Positions 15,117 to 20,999 of a stretch of DNA of 20,999 nt are shown piece by piece. A model generated the notes under the pieces. It did no database searches. It had not been told where the DNA came from and saw only the letters and a program-made list of their open reading frames with translations. The position numbers were made by a program, and so were the translations under genes. Source of the stretch: an uncultured Prochlorococcus sp. (GTDB lineage Bacteria > Cyanobacteriota > Cyanobacteriia > PCC-6307 > Cyanobiaceae); contig CACGIB010000012.1 of the NCBI GenBank assembly GCA_902573045.1, positions 1 to 20,999 on the forward strand. Reading direction: 5' to 3'. Each line of letters opens with the position of its first letter. Within the stretch, counting starts at the first letter, position 1.

Positions 15117-15500
15117 ATGTCAAGTACTCAAGCCATAGAAAATTTAATTAATGGTTATGCAATCAGTGAAGATTCTTCTTTTCTAATACCGAATGCAACT
15201 GAAGATTTTTTGGCTGTAAGGCCAAGTGGAAATCCAATCTCCGCGCAGGGATTGGTGGGAATGTTTGATAGTAAAGACTTAATTGCAGAATCCTCAGAAC
15301 TAATCAAAACCCACAAAATTGAAATTTACGGTGAGATAGCATACGCGGTTTTCACTTTGAATGAAATCTTCAGTTATAAAGGAAATCAAAATAAAGATCT
15401 TTCAACTTACACTTGCATTTTTAAAAATGAAAACGGTACATGGAAATATGCCTGGATGCAAAGATCACAAGGAACTACTGATATGAAAACTTGGGAATAA
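15117..15500 (+). CDS. NTF2/SnoaL-like domain protein, cargo of element 1
   Basis: This 127-aa protein has the NTF2-like cone fold pattern: N-terminal helix (STQAIENLINGYAIS), a segment DFLAVRPSGNPISAQGLVGM, then paired strands KIEIYGEIAYAVFTLNEIF, STYTCIFKNENGTWKYAWMQRS. The 'A-V-F' strand followed by 'W--A--QRS' is usual in SnoaL/DUF4440-type proteins. These bind small hydrophobic ligands or act as cyclases, isomerases or scaffold domains; nothing here tells which. There is no signal peptide. Base composition is less AT-rich than its surroundings. It is the only credible gene in the first tRNA-Pro element. The start follows a terminator-like hairpin without a usable Shine-Dalgarno site. Confidence 0.75.
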   Translation: MSSTQAIENLINGYAISEDSSFLIPNATEDFLAVRPSGNPISAQGLVGMFDSKDLIAESSELIKTHKIEIYGEIAYAVFTLNEIFSYKGNQNKDLSTYTCIFKNENGTWKYAWMQRSQGTTDMKTWE

Positions 15501-15559
15501 ATGAAACGCTTACTACTTGCAAAAAAAAGAGGGGTAAAGCCGCAACTAATTTTAAAAAA

Positions 15560-15604
15560 GTGGACAAATAGTGGACAAATGTTGCTTTATTTCACTGGAC
15601 AAAT
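15560..15604 (+). repeat. Element-1 right repeat cluster (GTGGACAAAT type)
   Basis: GTGGACAAAT occurs at 15560-15569 and 15571-15580 (11-base period). A near copy, CTGGACAAAT, lies at 15595-15604. It is in the same orientation as the left cluster, 65 to 110 bases before the tRNA fragment. A 38-codon frame (15501-15617) runs through it but has no support as a gene. Confidence 0.7.
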
Positions 15605-15668
15605 AACGCAGAACTAGGCAAAAAAATAGGTATAGTCTGAAAACCTAGTGCTTGCAATGGGGTGGGAA

Positions 15669-15714
15669 GTGCTTTGGGAGCACTAGGTCGCAGGTTCGAA
15701 TCCTGTCGCCCCGA
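15669..15714 (+). repeat. att copy 2: tRNA-Pro 3' fragment
   Basis: The 46 bases are identical to 14927-14972 (anticodon stem-loop through discriminator base). The upstream half of the tRNA is absent. It forms the boundary between elements 1 and 2. The next base differs from the intact gene (T instead of C), and no tRNA terminator follows, unlike the other two copies. Confidence 0.92.
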
Positions 15715-15720
15715 TTCAGT

Positions 15721-15737
15721 TATAGCAGTAAGTCTCA
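15721..15737 (+). repeat. Element-2 inner end repeat, left
   Basis: TATAGCAGTAAGTCTCA lies six bases after the tRNA fragment. Its partner at 17913-17929 differs at two positions. Location just inside both element ends suggests a recombinase or accessory-factor site. Confidence 0.5.
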
Positions 15738-15750
15738 GCTAATAATAATT

Positions 15751-15788
15751 TTCCCTCAAAAAAGCGTTCCCTCATATTTCCCTCAAAT
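15751..15788 (+). repeat. Element-2 left repeat cluster (TTCCCTCATAT type)
   Basis: TTCCCTCA at 15751-15758 is followed by TTCCCTCATAT at 15767-15777 and TTCCCTCAAAT at 15778-15788. The last two are in exact 11-base register. The stop codon of the RTX gene (15783-15785) lies within the last copy. Confidence 0.7.
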
Positions 15789-17726
15789 AATGAATTTTCC
15801 TTTTTTAGATAGAAGTCCCTTAGCCTTTTTAACTTTGGCTAAAAGATCTTTGCCTTCATAGATAAATACATCTTTACCTTTATTTATAAGCTTCAATTTC
15901 TTCATTGATCCAATAAAAATTTTATCTTGTTTATTCTTGAAATCTTGGATTAAATCATATCCTTTACCTTTAGATAATTTAAAAATATCTTTTCCTTTTC
16001 CGCCAATTAATATATCGTTTCCTATCCCTCCAACTAATAAATCATTACCTGAACCACCATTTAAAGTATTAGAACCATTATTTCCATACAATTTATCATT
16101 TCCACCCCCAGAGCTAATATTCTCTATCCCAATTAATGTATCTAATCCCTCTTTTGTATTTTGTTTTTTAGTCGTAGATAAATTAATTACATTGGACTTA
16201 GAACTGAAAACTGCCGTATCTTTTCCAGAACCCCCAATTAATTTATCGTTTCCTTTGCCTCCAATTAATAAATCATTACCTGAACCACCATTTAAAGTAT
16301 TAGAACCATTATTTCCATACAATTTATCATTTCCACCCCCAGAGCTAATATTCTCTATCCCAATTAATGTATCTAATCCCTCTTTTGTATTTTGTTTTTT
16401 AGTCGTAGATAAATTAATTTCATTGGACTTAGAACTGAAAACTGCTGTGTCTTTTCCAGAACCACCAATTAATTTATCGTTTCCATAGCCACCATTTAAT
16501 AAATCATTACCATTACCACCATTAAGAATATTAGATCCTGCGTTACCTGTCAGTGTGTTATCTAAAGAGTTACCAGTAGCATTAATATCAGAACTGTCTG
16601 TAAGAGTTAAATTTTCTACGTTATCGGCGATTGTATAGCTAACAGAAGATTGAATTAAATCAGTTCCTTCTGAGGAATTTTCTGTAATCGTATCACTGGT
16701 ACTGTCTACAACATAAGTATCATCACCTGCTCCACCTGACATGGAGTCATCATCTGCTCCACCATTAAGGGTGTCATTGCCATCTCCTCCATACAATTTG
16801 TCCCAACCATCCCCAGCGACTATTTCATCATCACCACCTAATCCAAATAAAATATCATTACCCGCAGCACCATTTATTGTTTCTGCTGTTCCATCTCCTG
16901 TTATGGTTTGACCATAGAAATCAGAAGCAGTAGGAGTTTCTCCAATTTCAAGACCTAGATTATTTTGAAAGAACATAAGAGTTAAATCGGCTCCAGCGCT
17001 AACATTCCAGGTAGTTATATCTTCCTCAAAACTTGTTGATTCATAGAACATTGCAGTAAAGTCTGTTCCATTACTTACATCCCATTTACTAATATCCGCA
17101 TTAAAAGCATCCATTCCATAAAACATCAATGAAAAATCAGTCCCATTACTTACATCCCAATTACCGATGTCTTGATTGAATATTGATGCACCTTCTGAAA
17201 TAAGAAACATTGCAGAAAAATTACTTCCATTACTTACATCCCAATCCCCAATATCTTGATTAAAAGCTGAAGAGTTTTCAAACATCCCAGAAAAATCAGT
17301 TCCATTACTTACATCCCAATCCCCGATGTCTTGATTAAATTTCTCGGCTTTATAAAACATATAACTAAAATTAGTTCCATTACTTACCTCCCAATCCCCA
17401 ATGTCTTGATTAAATCTTTCTGCCGCATAGAACATCTCTGAAAAATCAGTTCCATTACTTATATCCCACTCACTAATATCCCTATTGAAATAAAGAGCCT
17501 CCCGGAACATCTCATGAAAATTGGTTCCATTACTTACATCCCAATTACTAATATCAGAATTAAATGTTGTTTTATCAAAGAAGAGCTCCGAAAAATCAGA
17601 TATTGCACTTACATCCCAAGTATTAATATCTCCATAAATGGTATTTGCAGAGGCCTCATCCGAACACCATAAATCCACTGCAGTTTGCAATTGTGATTTA
17701 GTTGAAAATTCATATGATGAAGACAT
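15783..17726 (-). CDS. DUF285-repeat/RTX secreted surface protein, cargo of element 2
   Basis: The protein is 647 aa. Residues about 35-265 hold nine repeats of 25 residues (one of 28) of the form WDVSNGTDFSEMFY..FNQDIGD, the DUF285/BspA-like repeat known from bacterial surface proteins. From about 280 to 600 come RTX nonapeptides (GGxGxDxLx; GGDGNDTLNGG, GGSGNDLLIGG) that bind calcium in a beta-roll. No N-terminal signal peptide is present; RTX proteins leave by type I secretion using a C-terminal signal, and the end here (KKGKFII) is compatible. No transporter is in the window, so a host ABC exporter must serve. Residues about 412-565 are two near-identical 77-residue units. It is likely cell-surface or extracellular, perhaps for adhesion or protection. 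An ATG after a GAAATG context at 17726 is the first Met. Confidence 0.85.
   Translation of the reverse strand: MSSSYEFSTKSQLQTAVDLWCSDEASANTIYGDINTWDVSAISDFSELFFDKTTFNSDISNWDVSNGTNFHEMFREALYFNRDISEWDISNGTDFSEMFYAAERFNQDIGDWEVSNGTNFSYMFYKAEKFNQDIGDWDVSNGTDFSGMFENSSAFNQDIGDWDVSNGSNFSAMFLISEGASIFNQDIGNWDVSNGTDFSLMFYGMDAFNADISKWDVSNGTDFTAMFYESTSFEEDITTWNVSAGADLTLMFFQNNLGLEIGETPTASDFYGQTITGDGTAETINGAAGNDILFGLGGDDEIVAGDGWDKLYGGDGNDTLNGGADDDSMSGGAGDDTYVVDSTSDTITENSSEGTDLIQSSVSYTIADNVENLTLTDSSDINATGNSLDNTLTGNAGSNILNGGNGNDLLNGGYGNDKLIGGSGKDTAVFSSKSNEINLSTTKKQNTKEGLDTLIGIENISSGGGNDKLYGNNGSNTLNGGSGNDLLIGGKGNDKLIGGSGKDTAVFSSKSNVINLSTTKKQNTKEGLDTLIGIENISSGGGNDKLYGNNGSNTLNGGSGNDLLVGGIGNDILIGGKGKDIFKLSKGKGYDLIQDFKNKQDKIFIGSMKKLKLINKGKDVFIYEGKDLLAKVKKAKGLLSKKGKFII
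16035..16496. repeat. 231-bp tandem duplication inside the RTX gene
   Basis: Two adjacent units of 231 bases (77 codons; about 16035-16265 and 16266-16496) differ by only a handful of substitutions. Each contains RTX turns plus the non-RTX insert KDTAVFSSKSN and LSTTKKQNTKEGLDTLIG. The high similarity indicates recent in-frame duplication, so copy number may vary between cells. Boundaries are approximate because the RTX turns themselves are alike. Confidence 0.85.
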
Positions 17727-17839
17727 TTCTAATAAATTTTCAGACCCGCAAGTTTGCTAGATAATAACAATAATTTTTATATAACCTTATAAAAAAATTA
17801 CCTAAATAAAAAATAAACACTCTGAGGTTAAAAAATTAG

Positions 17840-17861
17840 TTCCCTCATATTTCCCTCATAT
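17840..17861 (+). repeat. Element-2 right repeat pair (TTCCCTCATAT)
   Basis: Two exact tandem copies of TTCCCTCATAT (17840-17850 and 17851-17861) lie about 90 bases before the tRNA fragment, in the same orientation as the left cluster. Just after them TAGTCC occurs twice at a 10-base interval (near 17872 and 17882), possibly a further site. Confidence 0.72.
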
Positions 17862-17912
17862 CAAACCAAACTAGTCCGAATTAGTCCACACTTTTTTCTC
17901 TAAATGTCCTGA

Positions 17913-17929
17913 TATAGCTATAAGTCTCA
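17913..17929 (+). repeat. Element-2 inner end repeat, right
   Basis: TATAGCTATAAGTCTCA is the partner of 15721-15737 (15 of 17 identical). It ends 24 bases before the tRNA fragment at 17954. Confidence 0.5.
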
Positions 17930-17953
17930 ATTATAGCCTTGTTTTAGCGGGTT

Positions 17954-17999
17954 CTTTGGGAGCACTAGGTCGCAGGTTCGAATCCTGTCGCCCCGACTC
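17954..17999 (+). repeat. att copy 3: tRNA-Pro 3' fragment
   Basis: The 46 bases are identical to 14930-14975. Upstream, TAGCGGGTT still resembles the tRNA (TAGCGCGGGTG with a two-base loss). Downstream sequence, including 18 identical bases (AAAACCAAGTCATACTAG) and a terminator hairpin, matches the downstream region of the intact tRNA. This copy therefore keeps the native 3' context of a tRNA-Pro gene. Confidence 0.92.
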
Positions 18000-18018
18000 T
18001 TAAAAACCAAGTCATACT

Positions 18019-18044
18019 AGAGAGTTTCCCAGACTCTCTTTTTT
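18019..18044 (+). terminator. Twin of the tRNA-Pro terminator
   Basis: AGAGAGT (18019-18025) pairs with ACTCTCT (18033-18039) around TTCCCAG, then T6. Compared with 14996-15021, a C-G pair has become A-T on both arms, a compensatory change that keeps the hairpin although the tRNA in front of it is only a fragment. Confidence 0.8.
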
Positions 18045-18069
18045 ATTGTCTGCAATCTCACATGAGAAA

Positions 18070-18091
18070 GGGGCGCTAGAGGGGGCGCTAG
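18070..18091 (+). repeat. Third repeat pair (GGGGCGCTAG) after the last tRNA fragment
   Basis: GGGGCGCTAG occurs at 18070-18079 and 18082-18091 (12-base period), GC-rich in a very AT-rich background, 70 bases after att copy 3. It takes the same position relative to its tRNA end as the GTGGACAAAT pair does after the intact tRNA. It suggests the left end of a third element with yet another integrase specificity. A 12-base palindrome, ATCTTCGAAGAT, follows at 18093-18104. Confidence 0.6.
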
Positions 18092-18179
18092 TATCTTCGA
18101 AGATCTTAAAAGGGTGCTTAAATTGTTAATTGATGGATAAAAATAATTCCAACCCTCTATAAGCTGAACTTATTAAAGC

Positions 18180-18866
18180 TTATGCAACTCTAAATTCCTT
18201 TTTCATATTCATTTCTGGCAAGTCATTCATTGAGTCTCTCCATTCCTGGGCCCATTCACTTTGACTATGTCTATAAATTCTAATTAGTTCATCTACAGAG
18301 GAATCATGATAATCAACTCTCAGATCTAAAAGAGGAAAGCCTAGTTCTCCACTAACTTTTAGAGCGCTTGAGGTTGAACGGAGGCTTCGTTTATCTCCAC
18401 CTATATTTTCTCCTGCATTAAGAGCATCAAGTAGTCTTTTCCCTAATTTAATATTTGGATCACTTTGCTTGAAAACATCAGCCATCACCTCAAGAACTTC
18501 AATAGTCTCTAGAAAATTGCCAGCTACAGAAAAGTTTTCTCCACTTATATGTCCGCTTGTCTGAAAACATTCTTGACCTGTCCAGCATGCGCTTCTCCCA
18601 TACTTATCAATTAGGTGAACCTGTCTTTTTTCCCTGCCAAAATCTTCTTTAATTAAATCTTCCAAAACAATTTTCGAATCAGAGCAGGATTGGAGTGACT
18701 CAAGACTTCTTATTCCTAAATACGGATTAGTTTGCCCTTGAGTTGCAACAGCACCAACCTGCGATCTAACGAATGAAACTGTTGAGCCAACAGCTATATG
18801 ACAAGAAGAAACTGCAACCCCAAATCTATTTTTTAAAGGATCAAAACCAATAATTGAAAATGTCAT
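18180..18866 (-). CDS. DUF1028 family protein (Ntn-hydrolase-like)
   Basis: This 228-aa protein has the DUF1028 hallmarks: start MTFSIIGFDPLKNRFGVAVSS, then VGSTVSFVRSQVGAVATQGQTNPYLG, the mid block SGHISGENFSVAGNFL, and RSTSSALKV with a closing LLDLRVDYH. The family resembles N-terminal nucleophile hydrolases, and its genes are often found beside amidohydrolases and peptidases. The exact reaction is not known to me. Its ATG follows the stop of the M20 hydrolase gene with no gap (TAA then ATG), so the two are translated from one message and probably act on the same class of compound, such as carbamoyl or amide forms of amino acids. It is the last gene of this run before the tRNA-Pro region. 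Confidence 0.85.
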   Translation of the reverse strand: MTFSIIGFDPLKNRFGVAVSSCHIAVGSTVSFVRSQVGAVATQGQTNPYLGIRSLESLQSCSDSKIVLEDLIKEDFGREKRQVHLIDKYGRSACWTGQECFQTSGHISGENFSVAGNFLETIEVLEVMADVFKQSDPNIKLGKRLLDALNAGENIGGDKRSLRSTSSALKVSGELGFPLLDLRVDYHDSSVDELIRIYRHSQSEWAQEWRDSMNDLPEMNMKKEFRVA

Positions 18867-20144
18867 TTATATCATTAGAGGCTTGTATAAAAAATTCTTA
18901 TCGATGGAAAATATTGTATTTAATAAAACTTCAATACCATTAGCACATTGATCAAGAGAAGTATATTCCTTGTAGGAATGACTCAGACCATTTCTGCTCG
19001 GGACGAAGATCATAACCATAGGACAGATCCTTCCTATTTCTTGTGAGTCATGACTTGCTTTGCTTGGTAATATTCCAGTTTTAAATCCCAACTTTTCAGA
19101 TTCATGAAATGAAGAGCTAACTAACTTAGGGCATGACTTAGTGGGAATCACTTCAAATTGAGGTTCTATCTGTACTACGCATCCAGTAACTTCTTGAATT
19201 TCTGAGCATAGATTCTCAGTTCTTAAACTCATTTTCCCAAGTACATCTTCATCTAAATCTCTCATATCTATCGTGAATACTGCCTCTCCTGGAATAACAT
19301 TTGCCGCATTGGGATGTAACTTCAATTTACCAACTGTTGCGACTGCACTTTCAGAAGTAGTTTTAGCTATCTGTTCAATGCCAACAATAATTTTAGAGGC
19401 TGCCAAAAGTGCGTCATTTCTATTTGACATTGGTGTAGTTCCAGCATGATTTGCCTGACCTTTAACCCTAACGGTTATTCTTTTTTGACCTACTATTCCA
19501 TTAACAATTCCGATATCCAAACCACCATCTTCAAGGACCTTTCCCTGTTCAACATGTAATTCAAGAAAAGCGAATATATCTTTTTTACTTCTTGCCGCAC
19601 TTTTAATCTCAAGCCAATTTCCACCAATCCGAGAAAGATTATCAATTATTGAGCAAGAATTACTGGTAACAAAATCTTCTTCTTTAATAGATAAATTACC
19701 TGTAAAGCCTTTACAACCAATCATTGTCGATTCTTCATCAGCAAAGACAATTATTTCAAATGGTCTATTTAATTTAATATCATTTTCCTGAAGAAAAAAA
19801 GCAATTTCAATTCCTGCAATCACGCCTAAAGTTCCGTCATACTTACCTCCCTTTGGAACAGTGTCGAGATGAGATCCGGTAACAATGGGAGGTAGATTAT
19901 TATCATGCCCATCTAATCTTGCAATAATATTTCCTGCAGTATCAATCCTTATTTTTAAACCTAATTCCTTAAGGGTTTTCATAAAAAAATTTCTTGCATA
20001 TATATCTTCATCAGAAAAACCTCTTCTTGAAACAGAACCATTCTCAGAAGCTCCGATTGAAGAAAAAGAATTTATCAAGTCTTGGATTCTCTCCCTATTT
20101 ATTACCTGTGGCTCTAGGATATTTAACCCAGCGCTATAACTCAT
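18867..20144 (-). CDS. M20-family amidohydrolase (carbamoyl-amino acid/allantoate type)
   Basis: This 425-aa protein is the normal length for the Zn-dependent hydrolases AmaB/HyuC/AllC. The metal ligands are all visible: His92 (GSHLDTV), Asp103 (KYDG), Glu137-Glu138 (ADEES), His197 (LELHVEQG) and His389 (GLSHSYKE). The dimer/substrate histidine is in GQANHAGTTPM (His233). These enzymes release ammonia and CO2 from N-carbamoyl amino acids, beta-ureidopropionate or allantoate; the sequence alone does not decide among them. The cell location is cytoplasmic. Downstream DUF1028 is fused in translation, and an asparagine synthase lies upstream on the same strand with a 94-base gap. Together they suggest use of organic nitrogen. 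A GTA-N6-TAC near 20196 fails the NtcA spacing. Confidence 0.88.
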   Translation of the reverse strand: MSYSAGLNILEPQVINRERIQDLINSFSSIGASENGSVSRRGFSDEDIYARNFFMKTLKELGLKIRIDTAGNIIARLDGHDNNLPPIVTGSHLDTVPKGGKYDGTLGVIAGIEIAFFLQENDIKLNRPFEIIVFADEESTMIGCKGFTGNLSIKEEDFVTSNSCSIIDNLSRIGGNWLEIKSAARSKKDIFAFLELHVEQGKVLEDGGLDIGIVNGIVGQKRITVRVKGQANHAGTTPMSNRNDALLAASKIIVGIEQIAKTTSESAVATVGKLKLHPNAANVIPGEAVFTIDMRDLDEDVLGKMSLRTENLCSEIQEVTGCVVQIEPQFEVIPTKSCPKLVSSSFHESEKLGFKTGILPSKASHDSQEIGRICPMVMIFVPSRNGLSHSYKEYTSLDQCANGIEVLLNTIFSIDKNFLYKPLMI

Positions 20145-20238
20145 ACTTCTATTACTTAAACCTTTTTAAGGTCTCTTATTTTTCAAATAAAACCTGTATT
20201 GGTTTACACCTTTTCAGAAATTAATTTAAGAAACGAAT

Positions 20239-20999
20239 TCAAACTTTCCAGCCCAAATTATCAGCCATCTTTTGAGCCTTATCAGGGATATCCTCAATTA
20301 TAAAAATCTTATATAAGATCTGAACACTTAAAAGATGATTGATTATTGCATCCAATTGTACTTTTTCTGAGGCATCAAGCTCTGAACTAAAAAATGTATT
20401 CAGCAAATCATTTACTTCTTTTTCATCCAAGATTCCAAATTCTCTTATCCTCTCAGGACTTAAAAATTCATTCACAATTTCCTTCATAGAACTTAAATTA
20501 TCTTTATCTGCATGGGAAGGGGGAGCCATGAAAGGAAATTTTTCACGTTTATATAGTGATTCAGGCAGCAATCCTGACATGGCTTCTCTTAAAACATACT
20601 TCTCGACATTGTCTTTAATCCTTAATTCAGGGGGAACAGCAACGGCAGCTTCAGCTAGGTGATGATCTAAAAATGCAGGTCTGGCTTCCATTGAATTTGA
20701 CATATCCACTCTATCTCCACCCCATGTGAGAATTTGGCCCTCAAGCATAGTCTTCATCCAAACATACTGAGCCTGATCAATTGCGTATCTATTTTCTAAC
20801 TGTTCAAGGTCAAGTTCTCCAAAAATTGCCGCCCCAGGATCATAAGTTTCCGTTATCTCTTTATATTTACTTGAGACTAGACTTTTCGCATAAGTTTCAC
20901 ATGCAAGCCAAGGTTGAAGGCAACTTGGCGTGAATCCTAAAAATTCCTTGAAAGATTTATTACTTATCTCTTCATTAGCTAGCATCGCGCCCTTGAAAA
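20239..20999 (-). CDS. Asparagine synthase (glutamine-hydrolysing), C-terminal part
   Basis: The frame is open to the window edge, so the N-terminal glutaminase domain lies outside. The visible 250 residues are the end of the synthetase domain: WGGDRVDMSNSMEARPAFLDHHLAE, then VLREAMSGLLPESLYKREKFPFMAPP. These motifs bind ATP and aspartate in AsnB-type enzymes, but many relatives amidate other acids (for example in amidotransferase-like pathways). The ATG at 20985 is internal; upstream codons FKGA continue the frame. The segment before the motif (LQPWLACETYAKSL) is longer and more divergent than in the classic AsnB, so the product may differ from asparagine. It is on the same strand as the hydrolase and DUF1028 gene and may be co-regulated with them. 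Confidence 0.85.
   Translation of the reverse strand, partial: FKGAMLANEEISNKSFKEFLGFTPSCLQPWLACETYAKSLVSSKYKEITETYDPGAAIFGELDLEQLENRYAIDQAQYVWMKTMLEGQILTWGGDRVDMSNSMEARPAFLDHHLAEAAVAVPPELRIKDNVEKYVLREAMSGLLPESLYKREKFPFMAPPSHADKDNLSSMKEIVNEFLSPERIREFGILDEKEVNDLLNTFFSSELDASEKVQLDAIINHLLSVQILYKIFIIEDIPDKAQKMADNLGWKV

Larger units (their letters stand above)
14973..15714 (+). mobile_element. tRNA-Pro element 1 (742 bp, no integrase)
   Basis: The element is bounded by the 3' end of the intact tRNA-Pro and an exact 46-base copy of it (15669-15714). It contains a terminator, GTGGACAAAT-type repeats near both ends (15031-15068 and 15560-15604) and a single cargo gene (NTF2-like, 15117-15500). No recombinase, replication or capsid gene is present, so it must have moved, if at all, by an enzyme supplied elsewhere. 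It is far smaller than known integrative elements and resembles the minimal cargo-only class of tRNA-targeted elements (tycheposons and satellites) reported from Prochlorococcus. That link is inference. Confidence 0.75.
15715..17999 (-). mobile_element. tRNA-Pro element 2 (about 2.28 kb, no integrase)
   Basis: The element lies between the tRNA-Pro fragments at 15669-15714 and 17954-17999 (2282 bases core to core). Inside both ends are a 17-base direct repeat with two mismatches (TATAGC..TAAGTCTCA, 15721-15737 and 17913-17929) and the 11-base repeat TTCCCTCATAT (15751-15788 and 17840-17861). One minus-strand gene, the DUF285/RTX protein, fills the space and its stop codon reaches into the left repeat cluster. 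No recombinase is encoded. The repeat families of elements 1 and 2 are different, pointing to different cognate integrases. Confidence 0.75.

Noticed and set aside
15501..15617. 38-codon ATG frame starting right after the NTF2-like gene stop
   Set aside because: It runs straight through the GTGGACAAAT repeats, which would dictate its sequence, and resembles no protein I know.
15652..15861. 69-codon frame crossing att copy 2
   Set aside because: It is composed of tRNA fragment, repeat cluster and antisense of the RTX gene; no coding signal.
15937..16488. 183-codon + strand frame opposite the RTX region
   Set aside because: Pro/Ser/Leu periodic sequence is the antisense of Gly/Asn-rich RTX repeats; the minus-strand protein explains it fully.
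20196..20207. GTA-N6-TAC upstream of the M20 hydrolase, resembling an NtcA box
   Set aside because: The spacer is six bases, not eight, and no TAN3T lies at the right distance.
1..20999. CRISPR array
   Set aside because: No series of regularly spaced repeats with unique spacers exists; the short iterated motifs are in tandem without spacers and come in only two or three copies.

Overview
The window looks like a high-light-adapted Prochlorococcus or very close relative. The evidence is the strongly AT-rich sequence, tiny intergenic gaps, a PsbY gene, a short high-light-inducible (Hli) protein, carotenoid isomerase CrtH, cyanobacterial tRNA-modification and redox genes, and SLH-less relatives of cyanobacterial outer-membrane porins. 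I infer this from gene content and composition; no database was searched.

Positions 1-5440 are a conserved backbone. The end of bolA and grxD lie on the + strand. They are followed by a small DUF6761-type gene, an OmpR-family regulator with a degenerate receiver domain, and a minus-strand run psbY-trmFO-crtH-membrane protein. trmFO is broken by one extra A in an A7 run. A tRNA-Lys(UUU) follows.

Positions 5440-13900 are a surface and stress region. They hold an hli gene with a strong terminator, a 42-aa zinc-ribbon protein, and two porin genes that share a perfectly identical 949-bp block (barrel, stop codon and terminator). The porins differ in signal/N-terminal region and promoter. Only the second has a textbook NtcA promoter (GTAN8TAC-N24-TAN3T). 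A TPR-sulfotransferase gene sits between the porins, and a second one runs divergently from porin 2. Two small unannotated-size genes and apt (adenine salvage) follow.

Positions 14899-18091 are the most unusual part: an intact tRNA-Pro(UGG) followed by two further copies of its 3' end, which bound two tandem small elements of 742 and about 2282 bp. Element 1 carries an NTF2/SnoaL-like gene. Element 2 carries a 647-aa DUF285-repeat/RTX secreted protein. Just inside both ends of each element there is an element-specific short direct repeat with 11-bp period (GTGGACAAAT in element 1, TTCCCTCATAT in element 2). These resemble arm-type integrase sites. A third, different repeat pair (GGGGCGCTAG) follows the last tRNA fragment. 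Neither element has an integrase gene, so they look like cargo-only integrative cassettes moved in trans, comparable to the tRNA-targeted tycheposon/satellite elements known from Prochlorococcus.

Positions 18180-20999 are a minus-strand run of a partial asparagine synthase, an M20 amidohydrolase of the carbamoyl-amino-acid/allantoate type, and a DUF1028 protein. This is a plausible organic-nitrogen scavenging set and may be cargo of a third element whose far end lies outside the window.
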